Assembly: GCF_016802725.1 (NCBI RefSeq)
Contig: NC_052672.1
Span: forward strand, 14,146,710 to 14,210,709
Reading direction: 5' to 3'
From: Solenopsis invicta
Lineage: Eukaryota > Arthropoda > Insecta > Hymenoptera > Formicidae
DNA length: 64,000 nt
Shown here: positions 36,562-47,765 of the stretch, piece by piece
Numbering within the stretch: position 1 is the stretch's first letter
Layout: each line of letters starts with the position of its first letter
The notes under the pieces: model-generated
The model's input: only the letters and a program-made list of their open reading frames with translations
Told to the model about the DNA's origin: nothing
Databases searched by the model: none
Translations under genes and position numbers: made by a program

Positions 36562-39500
36562 ACTCGTTATACTTTGATCGTATTAGTAAATTTGTAATAA
36601 ATTTGATGATTACACAATTTCTTTTAATCTACTAAAAAAATAAATTTTTAATAACAAATTCGATAACATTAAAATTGTGATGCATTTTGGGGCATCACAA
36701 ATACGCTGCACATTTATCAAGAAAATATTATATGTATATATAATTATATTTTATAATATAAATAGTATAGTAATTACATATAATTACTATATATATTTTA
36801 TGTAATTATTACATACATATATATTATACATGATAATATGTATATGCGTATTAGAATGAGTTTTATAAATTTATTTAAAAAATTTGTGATTATATTATAA
36901 CAATTTTTGAAAAATCATTAAAGTACAGGGCATTCATCTGCAGTTGCGATGATTGGCATTATGATGACCATTTGCATTTAGATGTGACTTAACAGATCGT
37001 TGTTAATCGTGTAAGAAGATATTAAATAAATTATTGCAGATATTTTTAAAATAAGTATAATTAAGTATATAGATAGTTAAGTATATAGATTATTTCTCAA
37101 TATATTTTGTGATAACGACGATCGCAGATTGAGTCACATCTAAAAAGTAATGGCAAGCCAACAGTGAGCCTATAATAATAATGGCAACGATGTATCATGT
37201 GATCCATAAGAAAGTCTGAGTCACAATATTAACCGTATACACAGATTATTCCATGTCTTTTTCTTCGTTTCATTTAAAAAATGCACGTGTCACAGAAACA
37301 AGAGATATAGCCATTACGCAGCTTGAAAAAGTGAATCAACAATATGTCGTACTGTCTTTTGCACGCTTTTAACGCTATTAGGAATGGTACGCGCAATTAT
37401 AAACATCGTTGTCCATTCCTCGTGTTACGATCTGCGATTTGCGTTTGAGAATGTGTCAGATGCGCCAATTTTTAACATTGTTATTATTTAATAAAGTGTA
37501 CCTATATGTATTTAAACGCCATACTAATTACTGTAAATACCGCGAATAAACGTGTATATATACATACACATATAGATCTAAATACATATATAAATGTAGC
37601 ATAAGCATGAATATACATATTCTGCTTAAAATCATATATAATATAAGAAAGAGTCAAAAACAACGAAGTGATCGATATATATCGATCAAAGTCAGTTAAA
37701 ATTTTCATTGAGATAAACTATAATCCATTATAAAGAAGAAAACACGAAAAAATATTAAAGCTTCTTGAAAGAAATACGGATAAAATTATACAGGCTCTTT
37801 AAATGGCATTTTGATTATTAAAAGTTAAAGAGCGATCTATAACTGCTAAGAAATCTTATAAATATCATTACAACTGATTTAATAAAATATTTATTTTACG
37901 TTTCAGGAAAACGCAGCAATCTTATTGTTTCATACGCATACATTCCTTAACGTCCAAGGAACCAGCAAAATATATATTATTATTTTTTATAACTGTTCAT
38001 ATTTTATGAATAATTTAATTATCACTGCCTATTTTCCGGAAGACTAAACGTGGCAATATTGTTAACGACACGGTCGAGATTTTTTCTCTAAAATAGACAA
38101 TAAATTTTCTAATAAAAAAACCTGATAGAAGTACAAATTGCAAAATTATTGTCACTCGCAATTAATTCTCGATTGCTATGGACATTGCATCGCGCCTGAA
38201 GCAAAAGAATTGTTCCCCAAGCAATAAAATTATTTGTCGAGCAATAAAAAAAAATTATTGCAAGACGTTAAAACACTCTTGTGTCTACAGTCGTCAGAAA
38301 ATTTTTTGCAGTTGTCTTATGATATTGGTATTTTGTAGATAGGTATATATCGTGCATACATTTTATAAACTTCTAATACGTGATCTCAAAATATCATAAA
38401 AAATAATTTAACACTCACCGACACAAGACGCGCAGCAACGGAGTTGTAACACATACTGTAACATATAAATATATACAAATTAGTGTCTTAAATAATTAAT
38501 ATCTTAAAAAATAATTATTGTACTAATATTTTTGTTTCTTAAACAAATACCTAATTAAAAATAATTTAAAAAGTGCAAAAAATAATTGAAGTCACCATTA
38601 ATTAAATCGTATACTTCAATTAAGTTATCTACATAATAAATTTGTCGGAAATTCATCGTCGACAAGCAATACTACGATCACACGAAAGTCACTTGAGGGA
38701 ATTATCGGGTGTTTGTACTACCGACGCGATAAACTGTATCCACTGGCAAATTTTTTCATCATCAATAAAAGCTATAGAAAGACGCGTTTAGAAATCTTCA
38801 AAGTTGCAATATTTGCCACAGTGATAGTCAAATTTAAAAATCTTGATTAAAAATTGATTTTATTTAATTTTGTTCATTTTTTGATATATTGAATATTCTT
38901 TCCTACCTTTTCCATAATCAAATAATAAGCTAATAATAAAGAAAAATTGAAAATAAATGAATTGAGAATGAAATTTTCTCTCTTTCCAACAGCATCTTGA
39001 GCTTTTCTTTTTTCAATCACCAGGTAAAAAATATCAAAAGAGAATATAAAATCGGCCATACACGTTCAATCGGAAATCGTGTGTATCGTATTTGAGATAA
39101 TTGTGTAGTTTCGTTTAAACGTTCCAATACGTATTTGACAAGCGTGCTTATGCACATATGTGCAGCTTAAAAGTAATTATGTGATACGTATGTACACCAA
39201 ATTGCTCTTTAACTAAAATTAAAAATCCAACAATGGCAATACAAAGAATTATTACTTCATAATAGATTTTAAAGAAAATAAATATAAATAAAGTCATTTA
39301 ATTGCTAAGTAAAACTCTGTAATTATTTTCGTGTAAAAGAATTATTAATATTAATTAATATATAAAAAGTATATTTATTATTATAAGTATATTTAAGTAT
39401 ACTAATAAAAAATATATTTATTACTTACATTGAGCAATTATGGATATAAAAGAAGCAATTAAAGAGCAATTCTTTTGTGCATATTTCAACATAATTGATT

Positions 39501-39662
39501 TGATTCACAACTTTTGATTGACTTGAACTGAGCTTGCTATGTACATCATTATACACTTTTCGAATTTTACTTCAACAAGCCAGTTTGACTCAAATAAATC
39601 AAACGCTCTTTAATATTTCCTCAATTTCCAATTGCTTCAGCCAAGATAACTGTGAGTTTGTT

Positions 39663-39700
39663 CGCTCCAATAGATTTGACACGCTCCAATAGATTTGACA
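39663..39700. repeat. Perfect 19-bp tandem duplication
   Basis: Two identical adjacent copies of CGCTCCAATAGATTTGACA. A related stretch (TTTGACAAGCGTGCTTATGC) occurs at about 39136, matching the sequence after the duplication (TTTGACAAGTGTGCTTGCTC), so the area may be part of a diverged dispersed repeat. Confidence 0.75.
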
Positions 39701-39981
39701 AGTGTGCTTGCTCATGCATACTTGACAAGTTACTTAAACGTGTGTGGCCAGTTTTATACTGCTGGATTGAAGTACCAAGGGGTAAGACAAATGTCAAGGT
39801 ACCAAGCAGCAATAGACAGTGGAACAAGTAGGGCAGACTAGAACACAATAACCATAACTGTTCAGAATCAAGATGCTACGTGCTAAAATGTTAACATGTC
39901 TTTTTCGCTTCACCCTTCAGAATTTGCTCCGCTGATCTAAGAAGATACTTTATGCTTCCTCTAGAGTGCTGTTGTTCAATT

Positions 39982-40288
39982 CACACTCTTTAAATCAGAA
40001 TCAGTAAAATTTTACTGATTTCAGTGCCATATTCATAACTATATCAACCAGTGAAATATGCACTATCTTTCAATGATAATGATTCTGACTGATTCTAATC
40101 AGTAAGAATTTCTCCCTCTTTTCAACCAAAAATGATAATGGAATCAACATTGAATCAATGTTGATTTTATTTTCATTTCTGATTAAGCTTAATTGAAATT
40201 ACTGAATAGTCAATATTACCTAATTATCATAGTATAGTACATAAGTATAGCACTGCAAATGATACACTGATTTCGCTTTAAAAAGTGC
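39982..40288. mobile_element. Short inverted-repeat element (MITE-like), copy 2
   Basis: The left end reads CACTCTTTAAATCAGAATCA and the reverse complement of the right end reads GCACTTTTTAAAGCGAAATC. It shares ends and interior order with 1872-2110 but is about 70 bases longer. It is non-coding. Confidence 0.5.
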
Positions 40289-40725
40289 ATTCATAGTGCT
40301 ATTAATATTTTCTTCCTGTCTCATGTTCAATAAATGATAAAAATGATGGAATGACAATAGCGCTTTGTGCATAAATAGTTATGAGCAAGGTTCTATTTCT
40401 AATAAGTAAATGATTACACTCACTTAAGTTGTAATCAAACTAAAGATTATTTTTAATCTTTAAATAGGTAGATGAGATGGCCACAGCACTCCAAACTACG
40501 AAGAAACAGGATTACAAACCTCGTTCTGAAAATGAAAAATAGAAAGTACTGTCCACTATTCTTAAAATTCGTTAAGGTTAATCTGATATAGGCTTTACGT
40601 TATTCCGCCGGCATCCAATGTTTTCTTGGTGCCTGCTCCACTTCTCCACTTGCTGAAGTCCCTTCGTAGCACTTTGTGAAAACATGGTTAGTCGTAATAC
40701 GACACTAGCAAGGTTACACGGCATA

Positions 40726-40952
40726 CCCGGTCAGCGACATACACTTCACGAGATCACGACAAAAGAACGAGGATACGGCATTCCCGATTAGCGACACTTT
40801 ACAAAATCACGACAAAAGGACGACGAGAATTTGACACTCCCGGTCAGCGACACACACTTCACGAGATCACGGCAAAAGGACGAGGACCCAGTACTCCTAG
40901 TTGATGACATACACTTCACGAGATCACGGTGAAAGGACATCGAGCATCGACA
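40726..40952. repeat. 57-bp tandem repeat, four units
   Basis: Units start at 40726, 40783, 40839 and about 40896. Each opens with CCCGGTCAGCGACA or a variant, continues CACTTCACGAGATCACG and ends with a purine-rich AAAAGGACGAGGA-like tail. Units 1 and 3 are the most alike; unit 2 is the most diverged. The array sits at the left of a GC-rich block running to about 41600. Confidence 0.85.
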
Positions 40953-41875
40953 AAGTACGATCGCGCAGGGGCACAGACACTCTCACGAATATCGACCACG
41001 ATCCGCGAATAGGCGCGAAAAGACGCCATAGACGGGTGAATCTAACATGGCGGAAACGGAAACTTGTAGGACTTGCGAACTACTTCACGCGAATCAAGCG
41101 TGATACGTCGTCGCGACAATGCTACACCTGTTGCCTCTCCCCCCCTCCCTCCCGCCCCACCGAGCTAACCCGTTACGCACTTTACGAATTCTTCGTTACA
41201 TCATTCGCGTTTTCGAGCAATTACTATCGCTATCTTGATATAAGTACATAATGCGAGTAACATGACTAAAAACACAAGCTAAAAGCTGAATGACTGAATA
41301 TTCGCGAGATACGGAGTACGTGAAAATATTGCGCCGTCAGAGGTTCCTCTCTAGCGCCAAAAATTTGGCAAAATGCGCGTTCCAACGAATTGTTCATGGA
41401 CCCTGAATCTACATTGCGTGATAGTTAGATATTGAAGGACGATTGAACGAGGGATGAATTACGATTATACTCAATTATACCTATTACTTCGCGACCTCCG
41501 TTCGATCGTGGCGTTCCGTGTCGGCGAGAAAGCGGAAAGAACGAAATTGACGGCAACTTCACCCGATACCGCGCGTCACAACGTGAGTCAAGTTAATGGC
41601 CAATAAAAACGCAACTAACCATCCAAAAGCGTGCATTTCGAGTCGCTGCACGCACAACTTATCATTTTGAACGTACAAATTTTAGGAAATATGTATTATT
41701 AAATATATTATTAAATGTCTTATCCTTAATTCAAATACTCAAGCTGATTTGATTCATATATTTTTTGTGCGCGTTCACTGCGAAACTGATCGACAGATAG
41801 CACGGAAATTACATTTGGCGCAAAATTCAAAGTGTCATTATAAAAGTCATAATATCACTCATTTGTCATAAGGAT

Positions 41876-42297
41876 CCTGGCGGGAAAAAATTCTACAAAA
41901 TTCTATATAAATTTAAGAAATGCTACAAAAATCTACATGAAAATATTAGAATTGAAATACTTTTCTAAATTTTTGTATTTTTGTAGTACATTTCTGTGAT
42001 TTTTATAAATTTCTCGGCGAAATTATATAAAATTTCAACAAATTACAACATTCTACACATTTCTAAGTAACACTACTTTTACTTTAGCGAAAAAAATTTC
42101 TATAAATACAAAATTCTACTAAAAATAGAAATTTGTAGAAATTATTAGTTTTTTCGTTGAAATATTGTTTTTCTTAGAAATGTGTGTTTAATTACTAAAA
42201 TTGACAAAAAAAGCTCCAATTCCAACATTTTTTTGTAGACTTTTGTAGTATTCCTTAAATTTATGTAGACTTTTATAGAAATTTTTTTTCCGCTGGG
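41876..42297. mobile_element. MITE-like element of about 420 bp
   Basis: The left end CCTGGCGGGAAAAAATTCTA and the reverse-complemented right end CCCAGCGGAAAAAAAATTTC begin inverted repeats of about 80 bases, both continuing through TAAATTTAAG and CTACAAAA words to (G/A)GAATTG. The interior is AT-rich with no open frame. No clear target duplication, so the family is unassigned. Confidence 0.65.
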
Positions 42298-42608
42298 GAC
42301 AACATTTGTTAACTTCTAAATAACAAATAAAGTTATAACAAAATTATAATATTCTTATAACTTTGTGTTCTGGGTAGTAAATGTAATATAAAAGCGTTGA
42401 TAAAAAAAATAATTATCGTTCATAAACGATGAAGATTGACTTTTTTTTACATCTAATAATCGAGATATTATTTAATTAATAAATGAAGTTTCCAAGGTTC
42501 AATAAAGAACAGAATCTGCCATTGATAGTGAACGTATCGACTTGTAATTTCAAACGCACATGGTATAAATTCGCGTTTTAATAATTATCATCATTTTATA
42601 TCAGTGCC

Positions 42609-42733
42609 ATTCAGGATTTGTAATTTTGGTCTTGAAATGTGTCACTGTTTATGTCTATTGCCGGTCCCAATTGCTCACCTTGTAGATTTCCAACACCAAT
42701 ATATTTCAAGTCTGAAATTACAAATTCTGAACA
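42609..42733. repeat. Short inverted repeat with about 60-base spacer
   Basis: Left arm ATTCAGGATTTGTAATTTTG and the reverse complement of the right arm, TTCAGAATTTGTAATTTCAG, match over about 30 bases, both running into CTTGAAAT. It is either a small element remnant or a stem that would form in RNA. Confidence 0.55.
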
Positions 42734-42802
42734 GCAGTTTTAAATAGATAGTGATAAATTGTTGAATGTACGTTTGCGATAACGGCTAACGTGCGCAACA
42801 TT

Positions 42803-43865
42803 TCAACATAGCGGCACAGGATTACCATCGAGTTTTCTCATCAAACTCCCAGTGAATAGGGCTGTCTTCTCGTCAAGCTCTGCTGAACGATCGTTCCAGT
42901 ATAAACGTATGCTTGCGCCTGGCAGCGACGCGGAACCGCGAATTCCGTGTGAAATTCCTGCTGAAATTGCATTCAGTTGCAGTGTCTGGACTGCCCGAGA
43001 ACGTATAACGAGAAAATCTTGTAGCTCCTGAATCTTGCCCAAGTCGTTCATTGAACAATTTCTCAAGGAAGATCGACTGATTCAGGAAAAGGGCGGAAAA
43101 GAATACAACGAAGAAGCGTAGTCGTGGAAACGTAAATCATTTTTGTGTCACCTACTCAAAAAGAGAAAGAGAATGATAAGAAGATATATACATCAAGAGT
43201 AAAATTCATAAATTAAAAAAAAAAAAAAAAAGAATTTACTGCATGTAACGCAAATCGCAAGGATGTAATAACATAATATTAAGAGTACTAAAGCGTAATG
43301 CATTAACATTTTAATAACTACCGCTGTTATTTGTTATACCGCAAAGAAATTATACAATAGGAAGATTCACTAAAAAAATAATTAAAAATATATACATATA
43401 TATCTCGACCAATATGACGCCGACTATGCAAGAACGAAGCGCGCACGTGAGAAGCGAAGTAAGAGAGCTCATTGGGACCGCGTTGATCACGTAACCGCGG
43501 GAATAAGGGATAAAGTGCACAAACGTCGTACCCTCGGGCCCCATCTCCATGGTTACCGTGAACTCAATATCCGCGTCACCCGAGGGTTTTACCAGCCCGA
43601 GGCTGTCATCCCTCGAATCCACCCGGCGAAACGTTCTTCTCTCTCTCTCTCTCCCTCTTCCTTTGCCCCTCTCCGCGTCTCGTCCCTCGTTCTCTCACTC
43701 TCCCTCGTCGAGCTGATTATATTCCATTTCTGGATCGCTCTGGCCACCTTAATACTGAGTTCTCCGATATACACAAGGCCATCAGCTACGAGAAAGACAA
43801 GCTTTCTAGATATGAAATTCGAAGATATCTTTGGACCGCAACTCCCGCCGTCATTGTCAACCTAA
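42803..43865 (-). other. Unidentified, low-confidence coding candidate on the minus strand
   Basis: Three minus-strand segments have coding-like composition. One opens after an acceptor-like TTTTTTAG at about 43864 (VDNDGGSCGPKISSNFISRK..). One at 43350-43622 reads SLGLVKPSGDADIEFTVTME. One at 42803-43051 reads MNDLGKIQELQDFLVIRSRA and ends ..GNPVPLC. No family is recognised and no convincing splice chain joins them. A CT microsatellite at about 43630-43660 interrupts the block. It may be a small lineage-specific gene, a decayed gene, or chance open frames in CpG-rich DNA. Confidence 0.15.
43215..43231. repeat. Poly(A) tract
   Basis: Seventeen consecutive A on the plus strand. No target duplication or retroposed gene body is evident beside it. 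Confidence 0.7.
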
Positions 43866-46181
43866 AAAATCTGCAGTTGATATTTTGCAATATATTTCAC
43901 ATTTTATTCCATTATGCGCTCCTTTCATCTTACTCTCGTTTGTTCTTATTAGAAATGAAAACTAACTCAGCTTCAGTTACAAAGAGTTCTCACAGCTTAA
44001 ATTGATAGTGCAAATGTAGATCATATTTGTGTAAGTTAAAATGAAAATTGCTTCATGTGTATAAATACTAGGAAAAAATCATATATGAATGCAAAATTTT
44101 TACATCACTTAAAAAAATCCATTCTTCTAATTTTTTAAAATTTATAATTCTTATCTTTTAATTTGTAATCCTTATCTTGTTTCAAAAATATATGATATAT
44201 AATAAAATTTTGAAGTAAAATTAGTACTTTTTCATTCTATATTACAGTAAATAATTGTCAATATCATTTAATATACGTTGCTTTCTCCTGTTTCGATTAT
44301 AAAATATCATTTTTCTGAAGAAAAGATATTTTGTAGGAGTGGCTTTATCTATTCTCAGAGAAGAGTTAATAAAATACTTTGAAGTTTATCTTGTAACAAA
44401 TTAACGCAATTATATTTACATCAAAAATAAATTGTTCATTATCTAAACTTAAGAGATGCGTAATGTTCCAAGACAGATTTCTTCAAAAAGAATACAGATA
44501 TATGTATAATACCTGTGCTAAATAATGTTATTTATATCATAGTAGCAAAATCCACAATTGTGTAGATCTATAAACCCAGTATATGACTGAAAAAAACTAT
44601 AAAATATTTAAACAAATTGTATTAAAAAGAAATTAAAACTTGATTTGACGAAAATTAGGTAAGATTCTTAGTATAGTCAAAATCCTAGTTTTATTCTTAT
44701 TTTTATAAGACATTTATTCACATTTCAGAAAATATTCAACATAATGTTTCTGTAATAAAAAAAATAGAAAAAGGAAAATTCAGTTTTTAATGGTTGTTTT
44801 AATTTATTGTGAAACTAAAAATAGCTCACAAAAAAATGAAGAAATGTGGTTTGCATTTCGACGAGATTTGTTTTTATATTTTATTATCTCACGCTTACTG
44901 TTTACCCAGTACAATTTATAAAAATATCATAATGTACCAAAATTGTAATGTACTGTAATTTTTTTATATATTCTTTTCTATTTTGAAATGTATTAATACT
45001 CCACCTACTGGCAGTAAAGAAAACGTTATACGATTTATGCATGTTTTACTTCAAGTTTATAAAAAACGGTATAATAATTGCAAAGAGGAACAATTATATA
45101 GCTAAGTGATTCTTTATATGCGATGTGCTCAGCAAAAATTGGTACATAATGATTTCAAACGCTTTTCAAATAAAAGCAGGCAGATATTAAAAACGACTTA
45201 TTTATACAAGATATACACATTGCCATTATTTCTGTCACGACAGATTGTTTAGATATCAATTAGATAGGTCAGATGGACATTATTTTTGGTTGAAATTTCA
45301 GCACATGTAAATGCTTTCAAATCGCAATAGCCTTTTCAAAAATAATCAAATCAATTGCAATGACAGAAAAAATAATAAATTGAAATATTTATACACATAC
45401 ATATACGTACGTAAATTATGTCGTCTTCCATTATCTCTTCCATATTAACGCTTCAGACGTATGAAATTCTATATAACGATATCAGTTTTCCAATTACATA
45501 AATTTTGTGCTATAATACGTTACAATTCATATATCTGAACATATCCTTCTTACGCATTATATTCGTTTAGCCTTTTACGTGAAACCATCGACCAATTGAA
45601 GCAATCACGTGTAACAGCATTTAACAATTATGACTGTTACACGCGTCCACTCTTCTTCCTGAATTATTGACACTTGAAAGAGACGTCACCCATACGTCGG
45701 AATATATTATAATAGAATTATCATTTGCATTTTTCTGTTCAAAGCTGGAAGCACAGAAATTGCTGAAGTAACAAATATTAAATGTTGATATAAGTTATTC
45801 GGCATAGAATATCACATTCTGCGCTAAATAAACTTATGAATATTTAAGTGTGAATTAGTAATAAAGGCGACATATATTGCTACTTCGTAACAGGCATTTC
45901 AAAGATTGGCAGCACTCAAAAGTATGTAAGATTTCTTTTTACTGTGATTAATAATGTAAATCTTGTGATGACATAAAAGTTATATCAAAACTGCTAATTA
46001 ATGTAACATGAAGTAAAATATTTTAATAAAAGTATTATATATTAGAATATGAAAGATTAATATGAGAGGTATAAATCACAATTGACATGAAAGAAAAATA
46101 TATACTAAAAATGTGCTTAAATTGCACAAATAATTTCACGTTAGATTGTAAATGATACCATATAAGTTACAAAGATTAATT

Positions 46182-46230
46182 ATGTTTTATATGTATAACG
46201 CATTAAATATATGCGTTATACATATAACAT
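46182..46230. repeat. Short perfect-type palindrome
   Basis: Arms of about 20 bases (ATATGTATAACGCAT and ATGCGTTATACATAT) around a spacer of under ten bases. Confidence 0.7.
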
Positions 46231-46779
46231 TATCAATTATCACTCATTTACATTTTCCCGATCGCGTCGAAAAAGAGACATACGGATATATAAATGATAT
46301 AATATAAACCGACATAATAAAAGAATCAATGAAAATAAATTTAAGCATGTTGTTTTCTATGATCTCAGGCACCACGTACATTTGTGGCTATTTTTTTACG
46401 TGTAAATCAGGTACTCGCTTTGAATTTGTTTTAATTGATTATGCAAAGTATTTCTGCAAATATTCGCTAAGATTAGCAGAATTCGCACCAAAATTCCGAG
46501 AAGGAAATATAAATAATTAAATTAACATCAATCACAAAAAAATATTGGTTATTCTTAGTTTTGTAAATATTTCTTTAATAAAAAACGTAACAGCTAATTT
46601 TTTTATAAACACTGAAAATGTTGATTGCAATATACAACATAATATACTGATAACAATTCCAACTTCCGGTGGAGAGTAGCTATATTCTGTTGTACCAACA
46701 TTGAAATTATCACTATTTAGTAATTATGTGTAAGATATTGTACAAATTATTCCATACTTTTTGGACAATGTGCTCGCGG

Positions 46780-46830
46780 TATTATTATTATTAATATTAT
46801 TAATATTATTATTATTATTATTATTATTAC
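46780..46830. repeat. ATT trinucleotide microsatellite
   Basis: About sixteen ATT units with two AAT interruptions. Confidence 0.85.
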
Positions 46831-47023
46831 ATTATAGTTTGCAAAAATACGATTTACTATTATAACAAAACCTGCTTATATTTTACACTAGTGCTACAGT
46901 GTCCAAAAGTATAGGTCAAGTATTACAATGCAGCGAGCCTATACGTAATGACAATGTACACTCATTCATTTAATATATTATACACATTCACCATATAACA
47001 ATATTTCTATATGATCCCATACA

Positions 47024-47084
47024 CACACATACGCACAAGCACACACACGCGCGCGCGCGCGCGCGCACGCACCCACATACACAT
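47024..47084. repeat. CA/CG alternating purine-pyrimidine microsatellite
   Basis: CA repeats flank an uninterrupted CG run of about 20 bases (near 47048-47067). The tract lies about 450 bases beyond the TAF4 stop and could be in its 3' untranslated region. Confidence 0.85.
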
Positions 47085-47495
47085 ACTCACAACATTTTCT
47101 CTCTCTTTCTTTCACGAAAGGACTATAAAGACTAATCACGAGACATGTGCTCATACACATTACTCCTTTCAACGATTTTGTGTTGAAAAATAAAGAATGA
47201 TCTATTATATTACATTTAAAAAACGTATGCTACAGTTAAAAAATGTTCAGTCATTTACAATAGGGAAGCTTAGTATCGACATGATGGAAACAATTTTACC
47301 TCGAATGTACGCAGAATTCCAAGCCAATTCCCAATAAGTTTCATTGCAATAATATGTAATAATTTGCAATAACTTACTATACATTGCAACGTAGAATAAC
47401 GTCACACGATCCATCGAAGCCAGTTCATATAAGACCATGTAGATAGAGCGCCAGATTTCGGGCGGATCACTAAAGTTCCTGCCCTTCACAGTGCA

Positions 47496-47765
47496 TCACT
47501 TCAAGTACGATTTATACAGTGTTGTGCTTCTACACGTTTCTTTCTCTTGTTCGAGAAGAAATACCAAATCTCTGAAGTTCACTCTCTTCAAACGTGGTCT
47601 CATTGGCATTTGCCTATTTAATCCGCTCACTGATGTATTCGTACCGGGAGTACCATTGGTCGATTCTGCTGTATCGAGTTTAGGCTTCTTACGAGGGCCA
47701 ATTGCTTGTAAAGCTGTTAAATTTGCTTCCTTCTTCCTTAACTCTTCCATCTCTATACGTTGCAT
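47496..47765 (-). CDS. Taf4: TAF4 exon 10 (C-terminus and stop)
   Basis: Begins in phase after TTTTTAG with MQRIEMEELRKKEANLTALQ and ends in the invariant TAF4 tail (RVNFRDLVFLLEQEKETCRS ..YKSYLK, TGA at 47498-47496). Confidence 0.97.
   Translation of the reverse strand: MQRIEMEELRKKEANLTALQAIGPRKKPKLDTAESTNGTPGTNTSVSGLNRQMPMRPRLKRVNFRDLVFLLEQEKETCRSTTLYKSYLK

Larger units (their letters stand above)
36033..42608. other. 3' region of the KCTD gene and intergenic DNA
   Basis: After the KCTD stop comes AT-rich sequence with AATAAA hexamers at 36556 and 36597, candidate cleavage signals. AT palindromic runs lie at about 36720-36840. No protein gene is recognised; small open frames (for example 39621-39848 minus, hydrophobic N-terminus) have no family match. 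Listed separately: two inverted-repeat elements, a 19-bp duplication and a 57-bp array within a GC-rich block (about 40560-41600). Confidence 0.5.
43866..47495. other. AT-rich intergenic DNA downstream of TAF4
   Basis: No gene is supported. It holds a short palindrome (46182-46230), an ATT microsatellite and a CA/CG microsatellite. The part nearest 47495 should be the TAF4 3' untranslated region; no AATAAA is found in the first several hundred bases on the minus strand, only an ATTAAA-type variant at 46969-46974. Confidence 0.5.
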
